The position numbers and the translations under genes are program-made. From Streptomyces triticisoli (GTDB taxonomy: Bacteria > Actinomycetota > Actinomycetes > Streptomycetales > Streptomycetaceae), in NCBI RefSeq assembly GCF_003270085.1, contig NZ_QFDQ01000072.1, forward strand, positions 1-60,365: 60,365 nucleotides of DNA, read 5' to 3'. The notes beneath the pieces were generated by a model. That model saw only the letters and a program-made list of their open reading frames with translations, was not told the origin of the DNA and ran no database searches. Every line of letters starts with the position of its first letter. Position 1 is the stretch's first letter. Positions 44,089-53,444 of this stretch are shown piece after piece.

Positions 44089-45282
44089 GTGACGTTCCCG
44101 GTAGTCGGCATGGTCGGCGGTGGCCAGCTCGCTCGTATGACACACGAGGCGGGCATCCCGCTGGGCATCAGGTTCAAGCTCCTCAGTGACACCCCCCAGG
44201 ACTCCGCGGCACAGGTCGTGAGCGATGTCGTCGTCGGCGACTACCGCGACCTGGAGACGCTGCGCGCGTTCGCGCGGGGCTGCGATGTGATCACCTTCGA
44301 TCACGAGCACGTCCCCACCGAGCATCTGCGGGCCCTGGAGGCGGACGGCATCCCCGTGCGTCCCGGCCCCGACGCGCTCGTGCACGCCCAGGACAAGGGT
44401 GTGATGCGCGCGAAGCTCGACGCGATCGGCGTGCCCTGCCCGCGGCACCGGATCGTGACCGACCCGCGGGACGTGGCCGCGTTCGCGGCGGAGCTCGAAA
44501 GGGGCGGGCACGAAGTGCCCTCCGGCAAGGGCGGTGGTGGGCGACGGGTGGGCGGTTTCCCCGTCGTCCTCAAGACCGTCCGCGGCGGCTACGACGGCAA
44601 GGGCGTGTGGCTGGTGAACTCCGTCGAGGAGGCCGCCGAGCCCTTCCGCGCCGGTGTGCCCGTCCTCGCCGAGGAGAAGGTCGACTTCGTCCGGGAGCTG
44701 GCCGCCAACGTCGTACGCTCCCCGCACGGCCAGGCCGTGGCCTACCCGGTCGTGGAGTCGCGGCAGGTGAACGGCGTGTGCGACACGGTCGTCGCGCCCG
44801 CCCCGGACCTGGACGAGGACCTCGCCCTGCGGGCCGAGGAGATGGCGCTGCGGATCGCCAAGGAGCTCGGCGTCGTCGGCCACCTCGCCGTGGAGCTGTT
44901 CCAGACCCGCGACGGCCGTGTCCTCGTCAACGAGCTGGCGATGCGCCCGCACAACTCCGGCCACTGGTCCATGGACGGCGCGATCACCTCCCAGTTCGCC
45001 AACCACGTCCGCGCGGTCCTCGACCTGCCGCTGGGCGACCCCCGCCCGCGCGCCAGGTGGACGGTCATGGTGAACGTCCTGGGCGGCGACTACCCCGACA
45101 TGTACTCCGCGTACCTGCACTGCATGGCCCGCGACCCCCAGCTGAAGATCCACATGTACGGCAAGGACGTGAAGCCCGGCCGCAAGGTCGGCCACGTCAA
45201 CACCTACGGCGACGATCTGGACGACGTGCTGGAGCGCGCCCGTCACGCAGCCGGCTACCTGAGAGGCACCATCACCGAATGA
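44089..45282 (+). CDS. purK: N5-carboxyaminoimidazole ribonucleotide synthase
   Basis: 397 aa ATP-grasp enzyme. It uses ATP and bicarbonate to convert AIR to N5-CAIR in purine synthesis. It shows [17 protein letters not shown] at the N-terminus, the ATP-grasp elements [17 protein letters not shown] and [12 protein letters not shown], and the [18 protein letters not shown] metal/phosphate region. An insert with [11 protein letters not shown] in the central loop is longer than in E. coli PurK. The GTG start has TTGGAGGC directly upstream. It overlaps purE by four bases (ATGA). Confidence 0.95.
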   Translation: MTFPVVGMVGGGQLARMTHEAGIPLGIRFKLLSDTPQDSAAQVVSDVVVGDYRDLETLRAFARGCDVITFDHEHVPTEHLRALEADGIPVRPGPDALVHAQDKGVMRAKLDAIGVPCPRHRIVTDPRDVAAFAAELERGGHEVPSGKGGGGRRVGGFPVVLKTVRGGYDGKGVWLVNSVEEAAEPFRAGVPVLAEEKVDFVRELAANVVRSPHGQAVAYPVVESRQVNGVCDTVVAPAPDLDEDLALRAEEMALRIAKELGVVGHLAVELFQTRDGRVLVNELAMRPHNSGHWSMDGAITSQFANHVRAVLDLPLGDPRPRARWTVMVNVLGGDYPDMYSAYLHCMARDPQLKIHMYGKDVKPGRKVGHVNTYGDDLDDVLERARHAAGYLRGTITE

Positions 45283-45818
45283 GCCAGAGCAGCCCCGTTG
45301 TCGGCATCGTCATGGGATCGGACTCCGACTGGCCCGTCATGGAGGCCGCCGCCGAGGCACTCGACGAGTTCGAGATCGCCTACGAGGTCGACGTCGTCTC
45401 CGCCCACCGCATGCCGCGCGAGATGATCCGTTACGGCGAACAGGCGGCCGAGCGCGGACTGAAGGCGATCATCGCCGGCGCGGGCGGCGCCGCCCACCTG
45501 CCCGGCATGCTCGCCTCCGTCACCCCGCTGCCGGTGATCGGCGTGCCCGTCCCGCTGAAGTACCTGGACGGCATGGACTCGCTGCTGTCGATCGTGCAGA
45601 TGCCGGCCGGGGTGCCCGTGGCGACCGTGTCCGTCGGCGGCGCCCGCAACGCCGGCCTGCTCGCCGCCCGGATCCTCGCCGCGCACGACGGGGAACTGCT
45701 CGGCCGGATGCGGGAGTTCCAGCAGGAACTCAACGAACAGGCCACCGAGAAGGGCAAGCGGCTGCGCGCCAGGGTCGAGGGCGCGGCCGGCGGCTTCGGC
45801 TTCAACACGGGGAAGTGA
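45279..45818 (+). CDS. purE: N5-CAIR mutase
   Basis: 179 aa, single-domain class I PurE. It moves the carboxyl of N5-CAIR to carbon 4, giving CAIR, directly after PurK. It carries the [13 protein letters not shown] nucleotide loop, the SAHRMPREM active-site His and [15 protein letters not shown]. The start is fixed by overlap with purK (ATGA). The C-terminal tail after the fold is Arg/Gly-rich. The dipeptidase gene follows after five bases. Confidence 0.95.
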   Translation: MSQSSPVVGIVMGSDSDWPVMEAAAEALDEFEIAYEVDVVSAHRMPREMIRYGEQAAERGLKAIIAGAGGAAHLPGMLASVTPLPVIGVPVPLKYLDGMDSLLSIVQMPAGVPVATVSVGGARNAGLLAARILAAHDGELLGRMREFQQELNEQATEKGKRLRARVEGAAGGFGFNTGK

Positions 45819-45823
45819 CACCG

Positions 45824-47002
45824 ATGACGGCACTGGAGGAAGCCCGGGCGCTGCTGCGCGAGTTCCCGGTCGTCGACGGCCACAACGACCTGCCCTGGGC
45901 GCTGCGCGAACAGGTCCGCTACGACCTCGACGCCCGCGACATCGCCACCCACCAGGGCGCCCATCTGCACACCGACATCCCACGCCTGCGCGAGGGCGGC
46001 GTCGGCGCCCAGTTCTGGTCGGTGTACGTCCGCGCGGACCTGCCGGACCCGGTGCCGGCGACGCTGGAACAGATCGACTGCGTACGGCAGTTGATCACAC
46101 GCCACCCGGCCGACCTGGCCCCCGCCCTGACCGCCGCCGACATGGAGGCGGCGCGGGGGCAGGGCCGTATCGCCTCGCTGATGGGCGCCGAGGGCGGCCA
46201 CTCCATCGCCAACTCCCTCGGCACGCTCCGTGGGCTGTACGCGCTCGGCGTGCGCTACCTGACCCTCACCCACAACGACAACGTGCCGTGGGCGGACTCG
46301 GCGACGGACGAGCCGGGCGTGGGCGGCCTGTCGGCCTTCGGCCGCGAGGTGGTGAAGGAGATGAACCGCCTGGGCATGCTGGTCGACCTCTCCCACGTGG
46401 CCGCCACGACCATGCGGGACGCGCTGGACACGTCGACGGCCCCGGTGATCTTCTCCCACTCCTCCGCGCGGGCCGTGTGCGACCACCCCCGCAACATCCC
46501 GGACGACGTGCTGGAGCGGCTGCCCGCGAACGGCGGGGTGGCGATGGTGACGTTCGTCCCGAAGTTCGTCCTCCAGGCCGCCGTCGACTGGACGGTCACG
46601 GCCGACGAGAACATGCGCGCCCACGGCTTCCACCACCTCGACACCACCGCCGAGGCGATGAAGGTCCACCGAGCCTTCGAGGAGGCGAACCCGCGCCCGG
46701 TCGCCACGGTGGCCACGGTCGCCGACCACCTCGACCACATGCGCGAGGTCGCCGGCATCGACCACCTCGGCATCGGCGGCGACTACGACGGGACGGCCTT
46801 CACCCCCGACGGCCTCAGCGACGTCTCCGGCTACCCGAACCTCATCGCCGAGCTCCTGGACCGCGGCTGGTCGAAAACCGACCTGGCCAAGCTGACCTGG
46901 CAGAACGCGGTACGGGTCCTGGGCGCCGCCGAGGACGTCGCCCGCGACCTGCGGGCCACACGCGGCCCGTCCAACGCGACGATCGGGGAGCTGGACGGGT
47001 GA
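45824..47002 (+). CDS. Membrane-dipeptidase family (M19) protein
   Basis: 392 aa zinc peptidase of the renal-dipeptidase family. It has [14 protein letters not shown] (first zinc ligands, HxD), GAEGGHSI with the bridging Glu, [12 protein letters not shown] and [17 protein letters not shown] carrying later His ligands, and [13 protein letters not shown]. It should hydrolyse dipeptides, possibly D-amino-acid-containing ones, in the cytoplasm, since no signal peptide is seen. ATG 45824 is preferred to the GTG at 45815, which overlaps the purE stop, because GGGGAAG stands at better spacing. It is probably co-transcribed with purKE. Confidence 0.92.
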   Translation: MTALEEARALLREFPVVDGHNDLPWALREQVRYDLDARDIATHQGAHLHTDIPRLREGGVGAQFWSVYVRADLPDPVPATLEQIDCVRQLITRHPADLAPALTAADMEAARGQGRIASLMGAEGGHSIANSLGTLRGLYALGVRYLTLTHNDNVPWADSATDEPGVGGLSAFGREVVKEMNRLGMLVDLSHVAATTMRDALDTSTAPVIFSHSSARAVCDHPRNIPDDVLERLPANGGVAMVTFVPKFVLQAAVDWTVTADENMRAHGFHHLDTTAEAMKVHRAFEEANPRPVATVATVADHLDHMREVAGIDHLGIGGDYDGTAFTPDGLSDVSGYPNLIAELLDRGWSKTDLAKLTWQNAVRVLGAAEDVARDLRATRGPSNATIGELDG

Positions 47003-47609
47003 GATCCGGCACCGGAAACCGGACGGCCGGTGCCGTTGGTGCTCCTTGCAGGTGTGCGGCGCGCGCGAAGGTGCGGCGCCACCGGGCCAAAGAGGGGTTG
47101 GCAACTGCTCGTCGGGGAGCGTGTATAAGGCTGGTTTAGCTCGATCGTGTGATGGTCGGCTGGCAGCCTTGCGGTGTGCTGGGCCGGTCGGGGCAGCGTT
47201 GCCGTGCGATCTGGGACGCCGGGTGCGGTGCCTGGGGGTGCCCCCTCTGGGGGAGTGCGGGGCCCCTGCTCCACCAGCGGGATGGTTCAGGGCCTCCCCG
47301 TCGCCTCTGGCCGCTCCCACAGGCCGGGTCGTGAGGCGTGTACATCAGCAGCCTCCGGCTGCGGGCCGCCCGTCCGGCCCGGACCACGGACACGATCCGT
47401 GTCGCCGCCCGGGATGCGAAAGCGGACGACCAGTGCGCCCACAACCGTTCGGGGCGTGCCAGTGCGCGGACTCACTCCCGCTCACTGCCCAGGAACGGTG
47501 ATCCCCAGGGGTGCCTCCCGCACGCCCCGGCCCGGTGGGGCAGAATGCGTGAGGACGCCGGTTCGGCCGACTGAGCCTCGGCCGAACCGGCGTCCTCCGT
47601 CACGTCCTG
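47003..47609. other. Gene-free 607-bp region
   Basis: No protein gene is supported. TTGGCA (47098-47103) and TATAAG (47124-47129) resemble promoter hexamers on the plus strand but 20 bp apart, which is long. GGGGGTGCCCCC (47234-47245) is a short palindrome. A 20-bp hairpin closes the region at 47551-47597. A plus-strand non-coding transcript is possible but unproven. Confidence 0.4.
47551..47597. terminator. Strong terminator hairpin
   Basis: Perfect 20-bp stem GAGGACGCCGGTTCGGCCGA with a 7-nt loop, 13 bp after the minus-strand UDP-glucose dehydrogenase stop. Confidence 0.92.
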
Positions 47610-48953
47610 CTACGCGGTCGGGCGGCCCATCGCCCGGTACGTCCACCCGGCCCGACGCCACCGCTCCGGGTCCAGCGCGTTGCGTCCGTCCAGGATCACC
47701 CGGGCCGCCACGGCCTCGCCCAGCTCCGCCGGGTCCAGCTCGCGGAACTCCCGCCACTCGGTCAGGTGCAGCACCACGTCCGCGCCCCGTACGGCCTCCA
47801 TCGCGGTACCGGCGTACGCGAGCGTCGGGAACAGCCGCCGGGCGTTGTCCATGCCCTTCGGGTCGTACACGGTCACCTGGCCGCCCTGCAGGTGGATCTG
47901 CCCGGCGACGTTGAGCGCGGGCGAGTCCCGTACGTCGTCCGAGTCCGGCTTGAAGGTGGCGCCCAGCACCGCGACCCGCTTGCCCAGGAACGGCCCGCCG
48001 CCCAGCGCCTGCCGGGCCAGCTCCACCATCTGCCCGCGCTGGCGCATGTTGATCGAGTCGATCTCGCGCAGGAACGTCAGCGCCTGGTCGGCGCCCAGCT
48101 CACCCGCGCGCGCCATGAACGCCCGGATGTCCTTGGGCAGGCAGCCGCCGCCGAAGCCGATCCCGGCGCGCAGGAACTTCTTGCCGATCCGGTCGTCGTG
48201 GCCGATCGCCTCCGCCAGCCTGGCGACATCGCCGCCCGCGGCCTCGCACACCTCGGCCATGGCGTTGATGAAGGAGATCTTCGTGGCGAGGAAGGAGTTC
48301 GCGGCGGTCTTCACCAGCTCCGCGGTCGGGAAGTCGGTGACCACGAAGGGAGAGCCCTCGGCGATCGGCGTGGCGTACACCTCGCGCAGCAGCTTCTCCG
48401 CCCGCTCGCTGCGCACGCCGACCACGATCCGGTCCGGGTGCAGCGTGTCCTTCACGGCGAAGCCCTCGCGCAGGAACTCCGGGTTCCAGGCCAGCTCCGC
48501 GTCCTCGCCCGCGGGTGCGAGCTCGGCGATCGTACGGGCCAGCCGGTCCGCCGACCCGACCGGCACCGTCGACTTGCCGACGACCAGGGCGGGGCCGGTC
48601 AGGTGCGGGGCGAGGGAGGCGATCGAGGAGTCGACGTAACTCATGTCGCAGGCGTACTCGCCGTGCTTCTGCGGGGTGTTCACGCAGACGAAGTGGATGT
48701 CGCCGAACGCGGCCACCTCCGCGAAGTCCGTCGTGAACCGCAGCCGGCCGGTCGAGCCCTCGATTCCGGCCACGTGCCGGCGCAGCAGCTCGTCCAGACC
48801 GGGCTCGTACATCGGGACCTCGCCCCGGCGCAGCGTCTCGATCTTCTCCGGGACGACATCCAGGCCCAGCACCTCGAAACCGAGCTCGGCCATGGCCGCG
48901 GCGTGTGTCGCGCCGAGGTAGCCGGTGCCGATCACGGTGATCTTGAGGCTCAT
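47610..48953 (-). CDS. UDP-glucose 6-dehydrogenase
   Basis: 447 aa. It oxidises UDP-glucose to UDP-glucuronate with two NAD, in the cytoplasm, supplying acidic sugar for surface polymers. The NAD fold shows VIGTGYLGATHAAAMAELG, the conserved YEPGLDELL and FVCVNTPQ follow, and the catalytic Cys is in GFGGGCLPKDIRAF. The C-terminal UDP-binding part has GATFKPDSDDVRDSPAL. ATG 48953 is preferred because CTGGAG precedes it; the frame is open further upstream. The longer loop at about 140-160 is usual in actinobacteria. It stands alone, divergent from the acyl-CoA dehydrogenase gene. Confidence 0.93.
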   Translation of the reverse strand: MSLKITVIGTGYLGATHAAAMAELGFEVLGLDVVPEKIETLRRGEVPMYEPGLDELLRRHVAGIEGSTGRLRFTTDFAEVAAFGDIHFVCVNTPQKHGEYACDMSYVDSSIASLAPHLTGPALVVGKSTVPVGSADRLARTIAELAPAGEDAELAWNPEFLREGFAVKDTLHPDRIVVGVRSERAEKLLREVYATPIAEGSPFVVTDFPTAELVKTAANSFLATKISFINAMAEVCEAAGGDVARLAEAIGHDDRIGKKFLRAGIGFGGGCLPKDIRAFMARAGELGADQALTFLREIDSINMRQRGQMVELARQALGGGPFLGKRVAVLGATFKPDSDDVRDSPALNVAGQIHLQGGQVTVYDPKGMDNARRLFPTLAYAGTAMEAVRGADVVLHLTEWREFRELDPAELGEAVAARVILDGRNALDPERWRRAGWTYRAMGRPTA

Positions 48954-49093
48954 GGGTGCTCCAGGAGGGACGATGGTGATGCGGTGCCCGAGCATATCGG
49001 GGGCATGCGCAAGGCCTTCGCCGGGCAATGTCCTCGCTGTCACCAAGCTCACGTATCACCGAGCGTGGGCGGGCCAGTAAAATTTGAGTTACT

Positions 49094-49105
49094 TAACGGT
49101 AGTTA
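49094..49105. promoter_or_regulatory. AT-rich inverted repeat before the acyl-CoA dehydrogenase gene
   Basis: TAACGGTAGTTA has 4-bp arms and lies in an unusually AT-rich stretch 35 bp before the start codon. Possible operator or promoter element for a TetR-type regulator. Confidence 0.3.
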
Positions 49106-49139
49106 GCGTCAGTGTGCGTCTTCTTTGGAGTGAGAGACC

Positions 49140-50297
49140 TTGGCCGGATCGGCTGACTTCGACCTGTACCGCCCGTCCGAGGAGCACGACATGCTCCGGG
49201 ACGCCGTCCGCTCGCTGGCCGAGGCGAAGATCGCGCCGTACGCCGCCGCGGTGGACGAGGAGGCCCGCTTCCCGCAGGAGGCCCTGGAGGCGCTGGTCGC
49301 CAACGACCTGCACGCCGTGCACGTACCCGAGGAGTACGGCGGCGCGGGCGCGGACGCCCTCGCGACGGTCATCGTGATCGAGGAGGTCGCGCGGGTCTGC
49401 GCCTCCTCCTCCCTGATCCCCGCGGTGAACAAGCTGGGCTCGCTGCCGGTGATGCTCGCCGGCTCCGAGGAGCTGAGGAAGAGGTACCTGACCCCGCTCG
49501 CCAAGGGCAACGCGATGTTCTCGTACTGCCTGTCCGAGCCGGACGCGGGCTCCGACGCGGCCGGCATGAAGACCAAGGCGGTCCGCGACGGCGACCACTA
49601 CGTCCTCAACGGCGTCAAGCGCTGGATCACCAACGCCGGGGTCTCGGAGTTCTACACGGTGATGGCCGTGACCGACCCCGCCAAGCGCTCCAGGGGCATC
49701 TCCGCCTTCGTCGTGGAGAAGTCGGACCCGGGCGTCTCCTTCGGCGCCCCCGAGAAGAAGCTCGGGATCAAGGGCTCCCCGACCCGCGAGGTGTACCTGG
49801 ACAACGTCCGCATCCCGGCGGACCGCATGATCGGCGCCGAGGGCACCGGCTTCGCCACCGCGATGCGCACCCTGGACCACACCCGCATCACCATCGCCGC
49901 CCAGGCCCTGGGCATCGCCCAGGGGGCGCTGGACTACGCCAAGGGCTACGTCAAGGAGCGCAAGCAGTTCGGCAAGCCGATCTTCGACTTCCAGGGTGTC
50001 CAGTTCATGCTCGCCGACATGGCCATGAAGATCGAGGCCGCCCGCCAGCTGACCTACGCGGCCGCGGCGAAGTCCGAGCGGGGCGACCGCGACCTGACCT
50101 TCCAGGGCGCCGCCGCCAAGTGCTTCGCCTCCGACGTCGCCATGGAGGTCACCACGGACGCCGTCCAGCTCCTCGGCGGCTACGGCTACACCCGCGACTA
50201 CCCGGTGGAGCGCATGATGCGCGATGCCAAGATCACCCAGATCTACGAGGGCACCAACCAGGTCCAGCGGATCGTGATGGCCCGCAACCTGCCGTGA
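49140..50297 (+). CDS. Acyl-CoA dehydrogenase
   Basis: 385 aa flavoprotein that makes the 2,3-double bond of an acyl-CoA in beta-oxidation. It shows the helical N-domain (EEHDMLRDAVRSLAEAKIAP), FAD-binding YCLSEPDAGSD and RWITNAGVSEFY, the signature GIKGSPTREVYLDNVRIP and QLLGGYGYTRDYPVERMMRD. The catalytic Glu is in ITQIYEGTNQVQR. The TTG start at 49140 is supported by GGAGTGAGA and by the conserved N-terminus following directly; no ATG fits. The chain length of the substrate cannot be told. A hairpin terminator follows. Confidence 0.92.
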   Translation: MAGSADFDLYRPSEEHDMLRDAVRSLAEAKIAPYAAAVDEEARFPQEALEALVANDLHAVHVPEEYGGAGADALATVIVIEEVARVCASSSLIPAVNKLGSLPVMLAGSEELRKRYLTPLAKGNAMFSYCLSEPDAGSDAAGMKTKAVRDGDHYVLNGVKRWITNAGVSEFYTVMAVTDPAKRSRGISAFVVEKSDPGVSFGAPEKKLGIKGSPTREVYLDNVRIPADRMIGAEGTGFATAMRTLDHTRITIAAQALGIAQGALDYAKGYVKERKQFGKPIFDFQGVQFMLADMAMKIEAARQLTYAAAAKSERGDRDLTFQGAAAKCFASDVAMEVTTDAVQLLGGYGYTRDYPVERMMRDAKITQIYEGTNQVQRIVMARNLP

Positions 50298-50314
50298 CGG
50301 CAGGCCGGCAGCAG

Positions 50315-50341
50315 GAGGGTGCCCAGGAGCTGGGCACCCTC
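50315..50341 (+). terminator. Terminator after the acyl-CoA dehydrogenase gene
   Basis: Perfect 12-bp stem GAGGGTGCCCAG with a 3-nt loop GAG, ending 10 bp before the next gene's start. Confidence 0.8.
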
Positions 50342-50351
50342 GCGGGGGGCG

Positions 50352-51221
50352 ATGAGGGTGTTCGTGCGGTGGGGCGTGCCGGTGTGTGTGCTGGGGTCGG
50401 GGCGGGAGGTCCGGGCGGAGAACGGGCATGACGGCGGCCGGTTCGTCGAGATCGGGTCGCTGACCAAGGTGCTCACCGGGACCGCGCTGGTGCGCATGGC
50501 GCGGGCGGGTCTCCTGGGCGTGGACGACCCGGTGCGGCGTTGGCTGCCCGTCGCATCCGGGACGGGTATCACCTTGCGGCATCTGATGGAGCACACTTCG
50601 GGTCTGCCCAGGCTCCCTCCGGAGGTGTGGGGGCTCAGCAGGGACCCGTACGCGGGGTTCGGTCCGGAGCGGTTGAGGCGGCTCGTGGGGCGGCTCGATG
50701 AGGTCGTCGAGCATCCCGCGGGCCGGGAGACCGTCTACTCGAACCTCGGGTACGCCGTGCTCGGGGCCGCGCTGGAGGAGGCGGCCGGGGAGCCGTATCC
50801 GGTGCTGCTGCGCACTCATGTTCTGGAGCCGCTGGGTCTGGCCGATGAGGTGACGGCCGATCCGCCCACCGGTCGACTGCTCACCGCCCGTGGGTGGTTC
50901 GGGCGGACGCGGGCGCCGTGGACCATGAGCGGGGCGATCCTGCCGGCGGGTGGGCTCTGGGCGACTCCCCGGGCGATCGGCGCCCTGGTCGTCGGGCTGT
51001 TGGTGGAGCGCGGGCTGGGTGAGCCGGCCGCCTCCTGGCAGCGGGCGGGCCACGTGCGGTGGCACAACGGCGCGACCCGTGACGCGTCGGTGTTCGCAGG
51101 GGCCTTCGACGACACCGGCGAGTGGGTGGTGGTGCACCGACTCGGTGGAAGGCCGCGGACGACGGACCGCCTCGGCGCCCGACTGCTCCTGCAGACACGT
51201 CCCGGGCATTCGCCGAGTTGA
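50352..51221 (+). CDS. Serine hydrolase, beta-lactamase/D-alanyl carboxypeptidase fold
   Basis: 289 aa. It has the class C-type motifs: nucleophile SxxK in EIGSLTKVLTG (near residues 33-36) and YxN in TVYSNLGYAVLG, with MEHTSGLPRLP between. A third HxG-type triad is replaced by GHVRWHNGATRDASVF near the end. Such proteins are esterases or peptidases rather than true beta-lactamases. No signal peptide is visible, so it may be cytoplasmic, unless the start is elsewhere. The start sits only 10 bp after a terminator hairpin, and the GGGGGGCG before it is a fair ribosome site; its promoter is unclear. The substrate is unknown. Confidence 0.8.
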   Translation: MRVFVRWGVPVCVLGSGREVRAENGHDGGRFVEIGSLTKVLTGTALVRMARAGLLGVDDPVRRWLPVASGTGITLRHLMEHTSGLPRLPPEVWGLSRDPYAGFGPERLRRLVGRLDEVVEHPAGRETVYSNLGYAVLGAALEEAAGEPYPVLLRTHVLEPLGLADEVTADPPTGRLLTARGWFGRTRAPWTMSGAILPAGGLWATPRAIGALVVGLLVERGLGEPAASWQRAGHVRWHNGATRDASVFAGAFDDTGEWVVVHRLGGRPRTTDRLGARLLLQTRPGHSPS

Positions 51222-51551
51222 ACAAGTACGCGGCAGGCAAAGGAGTTCGAGGACAGGACCTGTCCGGCGGATCACGTCGTCCACGTCAATGTTCTACTCA
51301 CCGGCACCCTGAACTTCGTCATGGACGCAGACGAGGTGGTGGCGGAGATCGTCGACGTCACCCACTTCGGCGGTATCGGCCGGAAGTCGTGGACCGGGGA
51401 GCCAGGAACCGGGGAGCCGGAGAGCCGGAGCAGTACGCCGGACGGGTGTGGCGGAGTCCCTGTCGGTCCGGATGGCGCCGGGCCGGGAGCAGGCGTACGA
51501 CGGAAGGGGAAGGGGACCGTTTCGGGGCCCCCGCGTCCCCCAGGAGGAGCC
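51222..51551 (+). other. Spacer with a probable gene remnant
   Basis: 330 bp before the copper-protein gene. From 51243 to about 51400 the frame reads coherent protein-like sequence (CPADHVVHVNVLLTGTLNF, then VMDADEVVAEIVDVTHFGGI) without a proper start. The same sense appears to begin one frame away (FAELNKYAAGK, 51209-51241), as if one base were inserted. It could be the broken end of an unknown gene. The rest is Gly/Arg-rich. Confidence 0.4.
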
Positions 51552-51914
51552 ATGACCCAGCCCGGAACCGCGACCCCCATGAGCAAGGAGATGCAGGACT
51601 GCGTCCAGGCGTGCATGTCGTGCCACACCATCTGTGAGGAGACCATGAGCTCCTGCATGCAGATGGGCGGCCAGGCGCAGATGCAGATCATGCGTGCGCT
51701 CATGGACTGCTCCGAGACGACCCGCATGTGCGCGGACATGCTGATGCGCCGCTCGCCGCTGGCGGCGGAGATGTGCGGCATGTGCGCCAAGGCCTGTGAC
51801 ATGGGCGCGGAGGCGTGCATGTCCATGCCCGACGACAAGATGATGATGCGCTGTGCGGAGGCGTGTCGCCACTGTGCGGAGATGTGCCGCACGATGGCGG
51901 GCGCCAGGATGTGA
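51552..51914 (+). CDS. Four-helix-bundle copper-storage-like protein (DUF326/Csp)
   Basis: 120 aa, four helices lined with Cys and Met: 15 Cys in pairs such as DCVQAC, MSCHTIC, MCGMCAKAC and RCAEACRHC. This fits the cytosolic Csp3 group, which binds many Cu(I) ions inside the bundle; no signal peptide is seen. ATG 51552 follows AGGAGGAGCC. The frame upstream continues into a probable remnant and is not used. Its role is probably copper buffering. No copper-responsive regulator or transporter lies next to it. Confidence 0.88.
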   Translation: MTQPGTATPMSKEMQDCVQACMSCHTICEETMSSCMQMGGQAQMQIMRALMDCSETTRMCADMLMRRSPLAAEMCGMCAKACDMGAEACMSMPDDKMMMRCAEACRHCAEMCRTMAGARM

Positions 51915-51962
51915 CCTGAACCCGGCGCTACGGCGCTACGGAGCCACGACGCTACGGCCAGG

Positions 51963-52002
51963 AAGCCCCGCCGGTCGCCGAGGAACAGGCACCGCGGGGC
52001 TT
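51963..52002. terminator. Terminator between the copper-protein and LCP genes
   Basis: AAGCCCCGC pairs with GCGGGGCTT, extendable by GGT/ACC across a one-base bulge; it is followed by TTT on the plus strand. Confidence 0.7.
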
Positions 52003-52021
52003 TCTCCGTGGCTGGGGGCGG

Positions 52022-53326
52022 TCAGTCGCCCTTGACGGTGACCTTCTCGTCGTTGTTCAGCTGGGTCACCAACTGCTTCACCTTCGCCTTGTCCCAGATC
52101 AGGTTGCCACCGGAGGAACCGGAGATGGGCATGTTCATCGAGGTGCCGTCGCCGCCGCTGACGCCCTTCATCGCCCAGAACATGCGGGCCAGGTCGAACA
52201 GGCTCATGTCCTCGTCGACGATCAGGGAGTCCAGGCCGGCGCCCATCGTCGGGTAGAGCTTGAACGGGTTCAGGACCGTGCTCGGGGTGGCCACCTGGTG
52301 GGCGAGGGCGGCCAGGAACTTCTGCTGGTTCTTGGTGCGGTCCAGGTCGGAGCCGGCCAGCGCGTACCGGGTGCGGACGAAGGCGAGGGACTCCTGGCCG
52401 TTCAGGGTCTGCTTGCCCTTCTTGAGGTCCGCGCCGGATTTGGTGTCCTTGATGTCCTGCGGGATGTCGATCTCGACGCCGCCGACCGCGTCCACGATGT
52501 TCGCGAAGCCGGCGAAGCCGATCTCCACGTAGTGGTCGATGTGCAGGCCGGTGTTGAACTCGACCGTGCGGACCAGCAGTTCGGGCCCGTCCTCGGCGTA
52601 CGCGGCGTTGAGCTTCACCTGCCGGCCCGTGGCCGGGTAGACCTTGCCGGAGTCGGAGCCCTTGAACGACGGGATCTCCACGTTCGAGTCCCGGGGCAGG
52701 GAGATCAGGGTGGAGCCGTTGCTGCCGGTGTGCAGGATCATCATCGAGTCCGTGCGCTTGCCCGCGGCGGACCCGGTGTGCAGCTTCTTCTTCTGCTCGG
52801 CCGACATGCCCTCCCGGCTGTCGGAGCCGACGATGAGGTAGTTGGTGCCCTCGCCCTTCTCCGGCCGGTCGATGACCTTGGACAGGTCGACCTCGCGGTT
52901 GAGCTTGGAGTCGGCCCAGAAGTACGTCGCGACAGTGGTCACCAGGAACACGGTGACCAGGGTTATCGCGGTCAGTTTGATGCGACGGCCCCAGTTCGGC
53001 GCGGGGTGGGACCCGCGGGCGTATCCGTCGCCCGGCCCGCCGGCCTGCCTGCCGTAGACCTGGCCGGTGTTGTAGCCGTTGTCGTACCCGTGGTCGCCGC
53101 CGGGGGCGCCGTAGCCCCGGCCGTCGACGTACGACGGCTGCTGCGGGACCCCGTACGGCGGCGCCGAGGGACCGGGGCCGCCCGGCCCCCCGTACCCGGC
53201 GGGTGCCGGACCGCCGCGCCGCACCTGACGCGCCACACGCGCGCCCTCCGGCCATGCGCCGGCACCGCCGCGTCCGTACCGCGGGCCGCGGTTGTCGTCA
53301 GACCACCCCTCGGGCCAATCATTCAT
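52022..53326 (-). CDS. LytR-CpsA-Psr family protein (LCP-1)
   Basis: 434 aa. A Gly/Pro/Tyr-rich cytoplasmic tail of about 115 residues precedes one membrane helix (LTAITLVTVFLVTTVATYF). The LCP domain lies outside: NYLIVGSDSREG, RTDSMMILHTGSNG with the metal Asp, LISLPRDSNVEIP with the Arg pair, LNAAYAEDGPELLVRTVE and LAFVRTRYALAGSDLDR. LCP enzymes transfer glycopolymers from a lipid carrier to peptidoglycan. Unlike LCP-2, -3 and -4 it lacks a C-terminal LytR_C domain. ATG 53326 is chosen because it begins the compact MNDWPEGWSDD tail. It is divergent from the thioesterase gene. Confidence 0.9.
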   Translation of the reverse strand: MNDWPEGWSDDNRGPRYGRGGAGAWPEGARVARQVRRGGPAPAGYGGPGGPGPSAPPYGVPQQPSYVDGRGYGAPGGDHGYDNGYNTGQVYGRQAGGPGDGYARGSHPAPNWGRRIKLTAITLVTVFLVTTVATYFWADSKLNREVDLSKVIDRPEKGEGTNYLIVGSDSREGMSAEQKKKLHTGSAAGKRTDSMMILHTGSNGSTLISLPRDSNVEIPSFKGSDSGKVYPATGRQVKLNAAYAEDGPELLVRTVEFNTGLHIDHYVEIGFAGFANIVDAVGGVEIDIPQDIKDTKSGADLKKGKQTLNGQESLAFVRTRYALAGSDLDRTKNQQKFLAALAHQVATPSTVLNPFKLYPTMGAGLDSLIVDEDMSLFDLARMFWAMKGVSGGDGTSMNMPISGSSGGNLIWDKAKVKQLVTQLNNDEKVTVKGD

Positions 53327-53444
53327 GCGCCATAGTGTGCAGGGCAGGGCCGTGTGCCTGACAGAGGCGTCGGTGAATAAGGTCACCGCTGTTGCCAAGC
53401 TGACACAAATTCCCCGTGTCCCACCTCGGCATAAGGTGGAGGTC

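Noticed and set aside
47124..47200. tRNA-like sequence after TATAAG
   Set aside because: No acceptor stem pairing, anticodon arm or T-arm motif could be built.
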